From: Muribaculaceae bacterium
GTDB taxonomy: Bacteria > Bacteroidota > Bacteroidia > Bacteroidales > Muribaculaceae
NCBI GenBank assembly: GCA_022509125.1
Contig: JAFLTU010000001.1
Span: 84,521-148,520, forward strand
DNA length: 64,000 nt
Direction: 5' to 3'
Every line of letters starts with the position of its first letter. Within the stretch, counting starts at the first letter, position 1. The translations under genes were made by a program, and so were the position numbers. This document shows, piece after piece, positions 19,095-27,788 of this stretch. The notes beneath the pieces were generated by a model. It did no database searches. It saw only the letters and a program-made list of their open reading frames with translations, and had not been told where the DNA came from.

Positions 19095-20216
19095 ATGAGA
19101 CTCACAATCGACGGCAAACTCTTGCAGCAGCAATTATCGGCGGTCAACAAGGTAATAAATTCAAAGAATGCCTTGACAATATTAGACAATTTTCTTTTCG
19201 AGCTTGAGGGCTCTCAATTGACCATAACCGGTAGCGATCAGGAAAACACCGTGAAAGTGAGGGTAGAAGTGGCCGACAGCGATGGTCGGGGCCGAATAGC
19301 CATACCGGCTAAAACAATTCTTGAAATCACAAAAGAGATAAGCAACCAGCCGGTCAGCTTTATCCTAAACGACCAGACCGGAGAAATCGATCTGCAATTT
19401 ATGAATGGCCAATTCCGCTTTATGGGGATAAACGCTGATGAATTTCCTCAGGGTGATAATCTCGAAGATGCCTCCCAGAGCTTTTCACTTCCGGCTTCGG
19501 TAGTGCTTAAGGGGATTGAGAAAACTGTCTATGCAGTCAGCTCTGAAAATATCCGGCCCATAATGACGGGTATCTATTGGGACATCCATGAGAATGATAT
19601 AGTATTTGTGGCCAGTGATACCCATAAACTTGTTAGATACATTACCCGTGAAGTGTCCCCCGGCTTCGAACGTGGCTTCATCATGCCTGCCAAGCCTGCC
19701 AATATCCTCAAAGGCATCATGGGCAAGGAGGATATGCTGAATATCAGAATAGGAGAAAAGGGCGCATGTTTCACTTTCGGTGATTTCTCTTTGACATGCA
19801 GATTTATAAAGGGAAATTATCCAAATTACAACCGAGTGATTCCGACCGATAATCCCTACACAGTGACTATTGAACGTCAGTCTATGCTAAACGCAATGAG
19901 AAGAGTGGCAATATTTGCCAGCAAGGCTTCGAATCTTGTGAAGATGGAGATGCAACCGGGAATCATGAGATTAGCGGCCCAGGACCTTGACTACGGCACA
20001 TCGGCTGAGGAAAGAGTGATGTGTGACTATCAGGGTGACGACATGACAATTGGATTCAACTCGGTCTTTACCTTGGAAATTCTCAACAATATGGGAGGCG
20101 AAACCACAGTGATCAAATTGTCAGATCCGGCGCGTCCCGGAATCTTCGAGCCTTTGGAACAAGAACCTGAGACAGAACTGACCACTATCCAAATGCCGAT
20201 GCAGGTGATAGAGTAA
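19095..20216 (+). CDS. dnaN: DNA polymerase III subunit beta (sliding clamp)
   Basis: The ring-shaped clamp tethers the replicative polymerase and many repair proteins to DNA. The 373 residues form three homologous domains, the usual length. Recognisable landmarks include TILDNFLFELEGSQLTITGSD, RIAIPAKTILEI, the domain 2 MTGIYWDI and VASDTHKLVRY, and the C-terminal IKLSDPARPGIFEP; the clamp's final MPM(R)-like hydrophobic patch appears as MPMQVIE. It is not next to dnaA, as is common in Bacteroidetes. The neighbouring exonuclease 142 nt downstream may be cotranscribed. Confidence 0.98.
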   Translation: MRLTIDGKLLQQQLSAVNKVINSKNALTILDNFLFELEGSQLTITGSDQENTVKVRVEVADSDGRGRIAIPAKTILEITKEISNQPVSFILNDQTGEIDLQFMNGQFRFMGINADEFPQGDNLEDASQSFSLPASVVLKGIEKTVYAVSSENIRPIMTGIYWDIHENDIVFVASDTHKLVRYITREVSPGFERGFIMPAKPANILKGIMGKEDMLNIRIGEKGACFTFGDFSLTCRFIKGNYPNYNRVIPTDNPYTVTIERQSMLNAMRRVAIFASKASNLVKMEMQPGIMRLAAQDLDYGTSAEERVMCDYQGDDMTIGFNSVFTLEILNNMGGETTVIKLSDPARPGIFEPLEQEPETELTTIQMPMQVIE

Positions 20217-20358
20217 TTGGCAATTAATTAATAGCAATTAAAATTTGAAATTGGGAAGTAGAAATAAAAAAGAGGGGTTATAATTTGTAATTGCAAATAG
20301 GATTCAAAGATTGTTTGCTGTTGAGCGGAGGAAAAGAGGTTAATCAAACCAAGGCAAA

Positions 20359-21129
20359 ATGGAACTTAAGCTACAAAGGCCGTTGATTTTTTTTGATCTG
20401 GAGACTACCGGCACCAATGTTGTTAAGGACAGGATTGTGGAGTTGTCGTTTATTAAAGTTTATCCAGACGGGCGTGAAGAAATGAAATGCCGAAGGATCA
20501 ACCCCGGGATACCCATTCCGGAGGCAGCTACAGCGGTTCACCATATAACAGACGACGATGTTAAAGATGAACCTACATTTCGTCAGATAGCGAGGTCTCT
20601 CTTTGAGATATTCGAGGGTTGCGACATTGCTGGCTTCAATAGCAATAAATTTGATGTTCCTCTACTAATGGAGGAATTTGGGCGCTGCGGCATAAATTTC
20701 GACGTCAACGGGCGTCATTTTATCGATGTGCAAAACATTTTCCATAAAATGGAGCAACGCACTCTTGTAGCAGCTTACAGATTTTATTGCGGGAAAGAAC
20801 TTGAGGGTGCTCACAATGCTCTTGCAGACACGAAGGCCACTTACGAGGTATTAAAACAACAACTCGACAAATATTCAGAACTTGAAAACGATGTCGAGGC
20901 GTTGGCAAAATTTTCCACGGTGGGTCGAAACCTTGATTTGGCAGCACGCATTATCCTTGACGACAACGACAGGCCAATATTCAATTTTGGAAAACACAAA
21001 GGGAAAACAGTTAAAGAGGTCCTTAAGCGTGAACCCTCATTTTTTGATTGGATGATGCAGGGGGAATTTCCCAAAAACACCAAAGATGTCTTGCTCAGTC
21101 TCAAGGCCAAATATAGCATGGAAAAATAA
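20359..21129 (+). CDS. DnaQ-like 3'-5' exonuclease with a C-terminal FGKHKGK domain
   Basis: This 256-residue DEDDh exonuclease is annotated in relatives as a DNA polymerase III epsilon-like protein. Exo I is FFDLETTGTNVVKDRIVE, Exo II AGFNSNKFDVPLL, and Exo III HNALADTKATYEVL with the catalytic His. After residue 205 comes a small domain starting FNFGKHKGKTVKEVL, like the C-terminal domain of exodeoxyribonuclease X and DUF3820 proteins. It could proofread for the polymerase or act in repair. Lying between dnaN and coaBC, it is probably part of a longer replication/repair transcript. Confidence 0.9.
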   Translation: MELKLQRPLIFFDLETTGTNVVKDRIVELSFIKVYPDGREEMKCRRINPGIPIPEAATAVHHITDDDVKDEPTFRQIARSLFEIFEGCDIAGFNSNKFDVPLLMEEFGRCGINFDVNGRHFIDVQNIFHKMEQRTLVAAYRFYCGKELEGAHNALADTKATYEVLKQQLDKYSELENDVEALAKFSTVGRNLDLAARIILDDNDRPIFNFGKHKGKTVKEVLKREPSFFDWMMQGEFPKNTKDVLLSLKAKYSMEK

Positions 21130-21243
21130 AACCGTTAACCCGGGAGTAAGTAAGTGGCAAAAAGCTCTTAAAATAATCACTAAGAATTGAGACAAATAGA
21201 GCGGTCGAAATCTGAAGGATTACATTGGTCAAAAATCTTTTAA

Positions 21244-22521
21244 ATGAAATCATTGGAGGGGAAACATATAGTCTTGGGAGTCACGGGAGGTATTGCGGCA
21301 TATAAGTCTGTGATGCTGCTCAGATTGCTTATAAAAGAGGGCGCCGAAGTTCAGGTAGTCATGACTCCGAATGCAAAAGAATTCGTGGCCCCGGTGACTT
21401 TCTCGAGTTTAAGCGGCAAGCCAGTGGTTTCAGAATTTTTTACTGCTAACACTGGAGAATGGCATAGCCATGTGGATCTTGGTCTATGGTCAGATCTGAT
21501 GGTTATAGCTCCTGCTACAGCTGCCACTATCGGTAAACTTGCCAACGGAATCGCCGACAATATGCTGGTGACAACATATCTTTCGGCCAAATCTCCTGTG
21601 ATGATAGCTCCTGCAATGGATCTCGATATGTGGATTCATCCCTCAACTCAACGTAACATGGAGGTTTTGAAGGGTGACGGAGTGATGACTGTGGCACCGG
21701 GAAGCGGGGAACTTGCAAGCGGTCTGAACGGTAAGGGACGAATGGCGGAGCCATCGGAGATATTAAAAGCTATTAAGGATTTTTTCGCAAAAGGGGAAGA
21801 GCTAAAGGGGAAACGGATATTAGTGACTTCAGGACCAACCTACGAGAATTTAGACCCTGTTAGATTTATAGGCAACTATTCAAGTGGGAAAATGGGTTTC
21901 AACTTAGCAGAGGCTTTCCTAAGAAGAGGAGGAGAAGTTTTCTTGATCACAGGACCCGTTTCAGTTGAGATTCCTGATCATCCGAGGTTACATCGCATCG
22001 ATGTCAGGAGCGCGCGAGAGATGTTAGCTGCTACCGAACCTCTTTTCTCCGACATGGATATCGCAGTCTTCGCAGCTGCTGTGGCCGACTATGCTCCCGA
22101 AGAGAAGGCTGATAAAAAAATCAAAAGAGAGAATGCCGAGACGCTTTCAATCAAGTTGAGAAGAAACCCTGATATTGCCGCCACCCTGGGAAAAGAAAAA
22201 CGAGGCCAAATCACAGTGGGTTTCGCTTTGGAAACCGATCATGAACTCGAAAACGCAGCAAGAAAGATACAGACCAAAAATTTGGATCTCATTGTTATGA
22301 ACAGCCTTCAAGACCCTGAGGCCGGATTTATGAAGGACACTAACAAGGTTACTATTATAGACAAAGAAGGGGAAAAAACCGAATTTGGGGTGAAGTCAAA
22401 AAGAGAAGTCGCAGAAGATATAGTCGACACAATTATCAAATATCGATTTACAGTTACCAAAGATCAAATATCGAATATCCAAGATCAAATTTCAAAAAAC
22501 AAAGACAAAGAATCAGTTTAA
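21244..22521 (+). CDS. coaBC: Bifunctional phosphopantothenoylcysteine decarboxylase/phosphopantothenate-cysteine ligase
   Basis: CoaBC performs two steps of coenzyme A synthesis: joining 4'-phosphopantothenate to cysteine and decarboxylating the product. The FMN-dependent CoaC half (VTGGIAAYKSVML; the active-site His in EWHSHVDLG; PAMDLDMW) is followed by the CoaB half (TSGPTYENLDPVRFI; NYSSGKMGF; AAVADYAPE). The family core ends near IVDTIIKY. The last 25 or so residues (about 22440-22521) are a polar, Gln/Lys-rich tail coded by AT-rich DNA with a repeated 10-mer AAGATCAAAT at 22460 and 22481. The other coenzyme A gene here is coaE at 28.8 kb. Confidence 0.97.
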   Translation: MKSLEGKHIVLGVTGGIAAYKSVMLLRLLIKEGAEVQVVMTPNAKEFVAPVTFSSLSGKPVVSEFFTANTGEWHSHVDLGLWSDLMVIAPATAATIGKLANGIADNMLVTTYLSAKSPVMIAPAMDLDMWIHPSTQRNMEVLKGDGVMTVAPGSGELASGLNGKGRMAEPSEILKAIKDFFAKGEELKGKRILVTSGPTYENLDPVRFIGNYSSGKMGFNLAEAFLRRGGEVFLITGPVSVEIPDHPRLHRIDVRSAREMLAATEPLFSDMDIAVFAAAVADYAPEEKADKKIKRENAETLSIKLRRNPDIAATLGKEKRGQITVGFALETDHELENAARKIQTKNLDLIVMNSLQDPEAGFMKDTNKVTIIDKEGEKTEFGVKSKREVAEDIVDTIIKYRFTVTKDQISNIQDQISKNKDKESV

Positions 22522-22535
22522 AAGGGGAAGCGGAA

Positions 22536-23441
22536 ATGAAATGGGTTATAACATTAATATTCGGATTGGCATCGTTGATGCCTTTCAGGGCTTCTGCCCA
22601 GGAATTGCTATGCACCGTAGAAATCAATACGAGTGCAATAGAGGGCACGAATAAGAGTGTCTTTGAAAGGCTTCAGGAGGCGATTTCCGACTATTTCAAT
22701 GAAACGAAATGGACTAATACGGTTTTTTCACCCACAGAGAGAATTGAATGTAAGTTTTTCCTGACAGTCAAGGAATACACCAACGACCGTATCAAAGGGG
22801 AATTACAAGTGCAGCTTTCTCGACCGGTCTACAACAGCACATATACCACCACACTATTCAACTTCAAGGATACAAAGGTGGAATTCGATTATCGGGAAGG
22901 GGAACCCTTGATATTTAACGATGTTACCTGGACTGACAATCTCACCGGTATCTTGAACTATTACGCCTATCTCTTTTTGGCCCTTGACTTCGATTCTTTC
23001 TCTCCGCTTGGTGGCCAACCATATTTCGACAAGGTTGCCTCGATCGTGCAACAAGCTCAGAGCAGCGGCGAGATCGGTTGGAGAGCTTTTGAAGATACAA
23101 AAAACAGAAGCGCCGTCTTGTCGGCATTCACCGATGCGAATACCTCCGGAATGAGAGACCTCCTCTATCAATACCATCGCAAGGGACTCGACGAAATGGT
23201 GACAAGCCCCGATAAGGGAAGGTCTACAATAACCGAATCGCTACAGGTGTTGAAAGATATCTATGAGCATTATCCCATGTCGGTGGCTCTCTCGATTTTC
23301 CGGGACTCAAAGCTTGACGAACTAGTTAACCTTTATTCAAAGGCGCCCCAAACGGAACGAGATGAGGTTTATGATTTGTTGCAACCTGTTTATCCCACCG
23401 ACAGGGCGCAGTTGGAAAAGATAAAGAAACCAGAGCAATGA
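22536..23441 (+). CDS. DUF4835 family protein
   Basis: This 301-residue exported protein lies between coaBC and recN, a position conserved in Bacteroidetes for DUF4835. A signal peptide (MKWVITLIFGLASLMPFRAS, cleavage after ASAQ near residue 23) implies a periplasmic or surface location. The mature part has the family's features: an N-terminal VEINTSAIEGTNKSVFERL, the middle Y...TTLFNFKDTKVEFDY, and a helical C-terminus. The function is unknown. Its stop codon overlaps the recN start (ATGA), so it is cotranslated with a cytoplasmic repair protein, an odd but conserved pairing. Confidence 0.9.
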   Translation: MKWVITLIFGLASLMPFRASAQELLCTVEINTSAIEGTNKSVFERLQEAISDYFNETKWTNTVFSPTERIECKFFLTVKEYTNDRIKGELQVQLSRPVYNSTYTTTLFNFKDTKVEFDYREGEPLIFNDVTWTDNLTGILNYYAYLFLALDFDSFSPLGGQPYFDKVASIVQQAQSSGEIGWRAFEDTKNRSAVLSAFTDANTSGMRDLLYQYHRKGLDEMVTSPDKGRSTITESLQVLKDIYEHYPMSVALSIFRDSKLDELVNLYSKAPQTERDEVYDLLQPVYPTDRAQLEKIKKPEQ

Positions 23442-25105
23442 TAAGCCGCTTGAGCATCGACAATTATGCATTGATCGACAAAACAGATATAGAGTTCGGG
23501 CAAAGGTTTGTGGTCATCACGGGAGAAACCGGAGCCGGGAAATCTATCATGCTTGATGCCTTGTCGCTATTGATGGGCTCGAGGGCCGACACCAAAGCCG
23601 TGGGCAACAAAGAGAGGAAGACAATAGTGGAAGCCCTTTTCAGGAGTCCTGACCCTCTCTTAAAGAAAATTTTGGAGGAAAATAATATAGAATGGGACGC
23701 GGATGAACTGATAGTCAGAAGGGAAATCAATCCTTCGGGCAAGAGCCGGAATTTTGTAAACGACACGCCGGTGAATCTTGGTTTTCTTGGCTTAATATCC
23801 TCCCATCTACTTGATATCCATTCCCAACATAGCAATGCTCTGCTCAATCGCCCGGAGGAACAATTAGCCATTATCGATGCTTTCGGGGAAACCAGCTCCT
23901 TTCAATTGCAGTATTTAGAGGTTTTCAAGGAATATGTGGCCCTGCGAAACAGGATAAAAAAAATAAAAGAGGCCCGGGCAACAGGGAAAGAAAACCGGGA
24001 ATTTCTATTGTTTCGTCTTGAACAACTCGACAAACTTAAACCCAAAAGGGGAGAACTGGAACAATTGGAGAGGGAGGCAGAAATTTTAGGAGATGCCGAC
24101 AACATCAAGACAAACCTTGAAGAGGCATTGACATCATTGAGCGGAGGAAATGCATCGGCCCTTAGACAATTGCAACATGCCACATCTCTTTTAGAGGTAG
24201 TGGACTTCGATCTCCTGGACCCTTCGGGCAATGATGAGGTAAAATCGCGACTAGATTCATTGAAGATAGAATTGAGGGATATCTGCGACACTATCGAGGG
24301 ATATTCCGACAAAATAAATTCCGATCCTGAGTTGCTTGAAAAAGTGCAGAGCCGCATTGAAAGCCTATATGAAGCCATGAAGCGCTTCAAGGTAAAAGAC
24401 GAGGAGGAACTCGTGACGCTCCATATGAAGCTAAAGGAGGAATTGGAGGGGATAGATTCAGACAATGTTGATGTTTCGGAAATGGAACGCCAACTTAAGG
24501 AAAGGGCAAAGATTCTGAAAGAGCGAGCAGACCAACTATCGGAAAAAAGAGTCGAAGTCGCCTCAAGATTTGCTGAAACAATTGAAGAAGCTATCCGCCC
24601 TTTAGGTCTTCCTAATGTAAAGTTCAAGGTGGAAATAGAAAAAGGGAAGATGTCGGCGGAAGGTCAAGACATTGTGACCTTTTCTTGCAGTTTCAATAAA
24701 AATCATCCCTTGCAGCCCGTGGCTGCGATCGCATCGGGAGGTGAGATATCCAGAGTCATGCTCGGATTAAAGTCGATAATGGCCAAAAGAATGAAACTGC
24801 CAACCGTGATATTCGATGAAATAGACACCGGAGTTTCAGGAGAGATAGCCCACAAAATGGGGAAGATGATGAAAGAAATGTCAGCTGACATGCAGGTGAT
24901 TTCTGTGACCCATCTGCCCCAAGTGGCTGCCAGCGGCGACACGCATCTAAAGGTCTATAAGGCTGACGACAAGGAAAAGACAGTCAGCCATGTGAAGGTA
25001 TTGTCTTCAGAAGAGAGGGTGAACGAGATAGCGGGGATGTTGTCGGGCACCACAATAAACGAAGCCGCCCTCGAGAATGCAAAAATACTCTTGAATTCAG
25101 AATGA
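23438..25105 (+). CDS. recN: DNA repair protein RecN
   Basis: RecN is an SMC-like ATPase that acts early in double-strand-break repair. The 555 residues begin MISRLSIDNYALIDKTDIEF with Walker A GETGAGKSI, followed by the LLDIHSQHSN Q-loop segment, about 270 residues of Glu/Lys/Leu-rich coiled coil, the ABC signature ASGGEISRVML, Walker B TVIFDEIDTGVSGEIA and the switch VTHLPQVAASGD. The length and all motifs are normal. It starts in the ATGA overlap with the DUF4835 gene and ends 3 nt before rlmB, so all three should be on one transcript. Confidence 0.98.
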   Translation: MISRLSIDNYALIDKTDIEFGQRFVVITGETGAGKSIMLDALSLLMGSRADTKAVGNKERKTIVEALFRSPDPLLKKILEENNIEWDADELIVRREINPSGKSRNFVNDTPVNLGFLGLISSHLLDIHSQHSNALLNRPEEQLAIIDAFGETSSFQLQYLEVFKEYVALRNRIKKIKEARATGKENREFLLFRLEQLDKLKPKRGELEQLEREAEILGDADNIKTNLEEALTSLSGGNASALRQLQHATSLLEVVDFDLLDPSGNDEVKSRLDSLKIELRDICDTIEGYSDKINSDPELLEKVQSRIESLYEAMKRFKVKDEEELVTLHMKLKEELEGIDSDNVDVSEMERQLKERAKILKERADQLSEKRVEVASRFAETIEEAIRPLGLPNVKFKVEIEKGKMSAEGQDIVTFSCSFNKNHPLQPVAAIASGGEISRVMLGLKSIMAKRMKLPTVIFDEIDTGVSGEIAHKMGKMMKEMSADMQVISVTHLPQVAASGDTHLKVYKADDKEKTVSHVKVLSSEERVNEIAGMLSGTTINEAALENAKILLNSE

Positions 25106-25108
25106 TAG

Positions 25109-25846
25109 ATGGATAGGAAGGATTATATATTCGGTTTGCGACCCGTCATGGAAGCCATAGAAGGGGCAGAGAGCCTAGATAAAATCCTGGTAAAGCGGGA
25201 TTTGACGGGCCAGATAGCCAAAGACTTACTGGCCAAGGCCAAGGAATTTGATATACCGGTGCAACGGGTTCCGGCAGAAAAGTTAAACAGGATAACTATG
25301 AAAAACCACCAGGGAGTGGTAGCTATAGTTTGTCCCGTTAGATATCATGATCTTGATAATTTATTAAGCTTCCTTTATGAAGAGGGGAAGACACCTTTGG
25401 GAGTGATGCTCGACGGAGTCACTGATGCGAGAAACTTCGGGGCAATAGCTCGAAGCGCCGAATGTGCAGGAGCAGATTTTATCATTATCCCGGAAAAAGG
25501 AAGCGCCTCGGTTACTTCGGACTCAGTCAGAGCATCGGCCGGGGCTCTGTTTCATATTCCGGTGTGTAGGGTAAAAGATCTTGGGGCCACAGTTGTCCGT
25601 CTTCACGAAAATGGACTCCAAGTGGTTGGAGCTTCGGAAAAAAGCGACCATAACTATACTGAAGTGGATTACAAGGTGCCTACCGTTATTGTCATGGGAG
25701 CTGAAGATTACGGTATTTCAAATGAAGTGATACGAAAATGCGACGACCTTGCAGCGATTCCGATTTTAGGAAAGGTTGGTTCGTTGAATGTCTCAGTGGC
25801 TTGTGGAGTGATGCTTTATGAAGCTGTCAGGCAGAGGCGGCTCTGA
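25109..25846 (+). CDS. rlmB: 23S rRNA (guanosine(2251)-2'-O)-methyltransferase RlmB
   Basis: This 245-residue SPOUT methyltransferase has an N-terminal L30e-like RNA-binding domain (residues 1-75) and the trefoil-knot SpoU domain. Motif 1 is NFGAIARSAECAGADFIIIP, motif 2 IVMGAEDYGIS, motif 3 LNVSVACGVMLYEA. By family it modifies the peptidyl-transferase loop of 23S rRNA; other TrmH-type RNA targets cannot be excluded. It ends the coaBC-DUF4835-recN-rlmB run. A 166-nt spacer with a new promoter follows. Confidence 0.93.
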   Translation: MDRKDYIFGLRPVMEAIEGAESLDKILVKRDLTGQIAKDLLAKAKEFDIPVQRVPAEKLNRITMKNHQGVVAIVCPVRYHDLDNLLSFLYEEGKTPLGVMLDGVTDARNFGAIARSAECAGADFIIIPEKGSASVTSDSVRASAGALFHIPVCRVKDLGATVVRLHENGLQVVGASEKSDHNYTEVDYKVPTVIVMGAEDYGISNEVIRKCDDLAAIPILGKVGSLNVSVACGVMLYEAVRQRRL

Positions 25847-25913
25847 AGGGACATAGAGTTGAAAAATAAGAAATAGAAGAGGAAAATAGAAGAAGATAAG
25901 ATAAGCCTTCTGT

Positions 25914-25944
25914 TTTGAATACAATAAACTTTTATCTAAATTTG
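25914..25944 (+). promoter_or_regulatory. Promoter of the nusB operon
   Basis: TTTG (25914-25917), 19 nt, TAAATTTG (25937-25944): a perfect match to both boxes. The leader before the nusB ATG is about 62 nt. Confidence 0.75.
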
Positions 25945-26012
25945 CATAACCGATGAATCAACTTCAGCAGGCATTATTCTGAAGACCATCATCGGGTTCT
26001 AAGAAATCGATT

Positions 26013-27410
26013 ATGATAAACCGGGTATTGATAAGGATGAAGACAGTGCAACTGCTGTATTCCTATCTTCTTGTCGACAAACCATTTTCTTTAGAATCCC
26101 AGCCCTCGGCTCCCACAAAGGAGAAGCGGTTTGCATATAATTTATATTTAGACACTATTCTGCTAATAGATCGACTTGCCGGGCAGATCAGAGGAAAAAA
26201 CAAGAGTCTGCCGCTTGCAGATTCCAGATTTGTGGTTCGCACTGAAGGTGACGACCGCATTAAATCTCTGCGAAATAAATATTATGCGGCTCCTTTCCCA
26301 TTTGAAAGCATAGAGCCGGGACTTGCTGAAAAAATAAAGGAGAGTCTTCTTTTCCGCGAATTTGAGAAGAACAGAGACCAAGGTTTCGCTCCTGATAAAT
26401 TCTGGGAAAATGTCTACCTTAATATCATCCAAGTCGACGAGGCATATAATTCTGTGGTGAAAAGCCTTCCTGATTATTCGCTTTCGGGAGTTGAACGGAT
26501 GAAGGGAATGATGGATCAAACGTTCAAGAATTTTTATGCTACGCAAGACAATGTAGACGATGCGCTTAAGACTCTTGAATATAGTCTCGACAAAGCAAGA
26601 GATCTTTATGTGAGATTGCTGGATCTTCCCGTGGAACTCACCCTCTTGCGTCTAAACCAATTGGAACAAAACCGCAAAAAATATCTTGCAGGCCAAGAGG
26701 ATTTGAATCCAAACATGAAATTTGTGGATAATCCCATACCGCGACTGATTGAACAAAGCGGTCTGTTCGAAGAATATGTTGAGAAAAATCATCTGTCGTG
26801 GAAGGTGGAAGACCCGGAATTGCTAGATATTTTATTGAAGAATGTAATTGAATCGGATCTCTATCGAGAATATATTGATTCAGAGGAAACCGGCTTGAAA
26901 AAGGATTCTGAATTCTGGCAGTCAACCCTCACAGATATTATCTTGAATAACCCTCATTTTTTAGAATATCTGGAAAATAAGTCGGTATTCTGGAATGATG
27001 ATTTGGAAATTATGACCACATTTGTGGTCAAGACCCTCAAGAAACTTGGAACGGGAGAAAATCCTGACCAGGCCTTTTTACCAAAATTTAAAGACGAGCG
27101 TGATGCACGGTTTGGCTCTGAGTTGGTGCGTTTTGTCATCAGAAATAAAGAGGTTTATCAACGTTACATCGACGATGCGCTACGCCATGAAAAGTGGGAA
27201 ACAGAGCGATTGGCATTCATGGATGTCGTCATAATAATGACGGCTCTTGCCGAAATAATCAACTATCCCGAGATACCGGTGGAAGTCAGCATAAACGAAT
27301 ATATCGAGATAGCAAAGAGTTATAGCTCGGCCAAGAGCGGCCAATTTGTCCACGGCCTTTTGGCGAGTCTTATCACACGCCTCAGAGAAGAGAAAATAAT
27401 CATTAAATAA
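26013..27410 (+). CDS. nusB: Transcription antitermination factor NusB, with long N-terminal extension
   Basis: NusB binds boxA RNA with NusE/S10 to support rRNA transcription. The last 140 or so residues carry the NusB fold (ERLAFMDVVIIMTALAEI; EVSINEYIEIAKSYSSAKSGQFVHGLL). Bacteroides NusB is about 310 residues; this protein has 465. The excess appears to be an internal duplication: residues 111-139 (SLLFREF...DKFW...II) align with 281-310 (SDLYREY...SEFW...II), and flanking helices (37-60 versus 190-222) also match. The N-terminus MINRVLIRMKTVQLLYSY is itself typical of the family. First gene of a five-gene operon. Confidence 0.94.
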   Translation: MINRVLIRMKTVQLLYSYLLVDKPFSLESQPSAPTKEKRFAYNLYLDTILLIDRLAGQIRGKNKSLPLADSRFVVRTEGDDRIKSLRNKYYAAPFPFESIEPGLAEKIKESLLFREFEKNRDQGFAPDKFWENVYLNIIQVDEAYNSVVKSLPDYSLSGVERMKGMMDQTFKNFYATQDNVDDALKTLEYSLDKARDLYVRLLDLPVELTLLRLNQLEQNRKKYLAGQEDLNPNMKFVDNPIPRLIEQSGLFEEYVEKNHLSWKVEDPELLDILLKNVIESDLYREYIDSEETGLKKDSEFWQSTLTDIILNNPHFLEYLENKSVFWNDDLEIMTTFVVKTLKKLGTGENPDQAFLPKFKDERDARFGSELVRFVIRNKEVYQRYIDDALRHEKWETERLAFMDVVIIMTALAEIINYPEIPVEVSINEYIEIAKSYSSAKSGQFVHGLLASLITRLREEKIIIK

Positions 27411-27464
27411 GAAATAAAACATAACCCGAAGTGAAATAGGGCAGAAACAAGAAAAAAGAAAGGA

Positions 27465-27782
27465 ATGAATACATTAAACACAATACTTCTCCAGAGCGAA
27501 TCGGCCGGAGGTGGTTTCAGCGGAATGATCATGATAATCGCCATGATCGTGATATTTTATTTTTTCATGATCAGGCCGCAAAGCAAGAAACAGAAAGAAA
27601 TTAAGAGAGCCCGGGAGGCGATGCAGAAGGGCGACCATGTTGTCACAGCCGGAGGGATCCATGGAAAAATCAGAGACATCGATGAAACCACAATCAATAT
27701 AGAGATAGCGCCGGGTGTCTCTATAAAAGTAGACAAGGCTTCCGTTTTCCCGGCCGGCCAGCAGGAGACGGCATCAAAATAA
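27465..27782 (+). CDS. yajC: Preprotein translocase subunit YajC
   Basis: YajC is a small inner-membrane accessory of the SecDF holo-translocon. The 105 residues have one membrane span (about residues 17-36, MIIAMIVIFYFFMIRPQSKK), where FMIRPQSK is the family signature, followed by the basic KRAREAMQKGDHVVTAGGIHG and the C-terminal domain. It lies 54 nt after nusB and 6 nt before the YbbR-like gene. Confidence 0.96.
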   Translation: MNTLNTILLQSESAGGGFSGMIMIIAMIVIFYFFMIRPQSKKQKEIKRAREAMQKGDHVVTAGGIHGKIRDIDETTINIEIAPGVSIKVDKASVFPAGQQETASK

Positions 27783-27788
27783 AAGGAC

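Noticed and set aside
23902..24627. A 241-residue open frame antisense to recN, and similar long antisense frames opposite the S9 peptidase (10390-11046), rprY (51384-52082), trkA (59152-59697) and the MFS gene (62970-63551)
   Set aside because: Each lies wholly opposite a clear gene, has low-complexity or Ser/Arg/Phe-rich composition, and shows no family motif.
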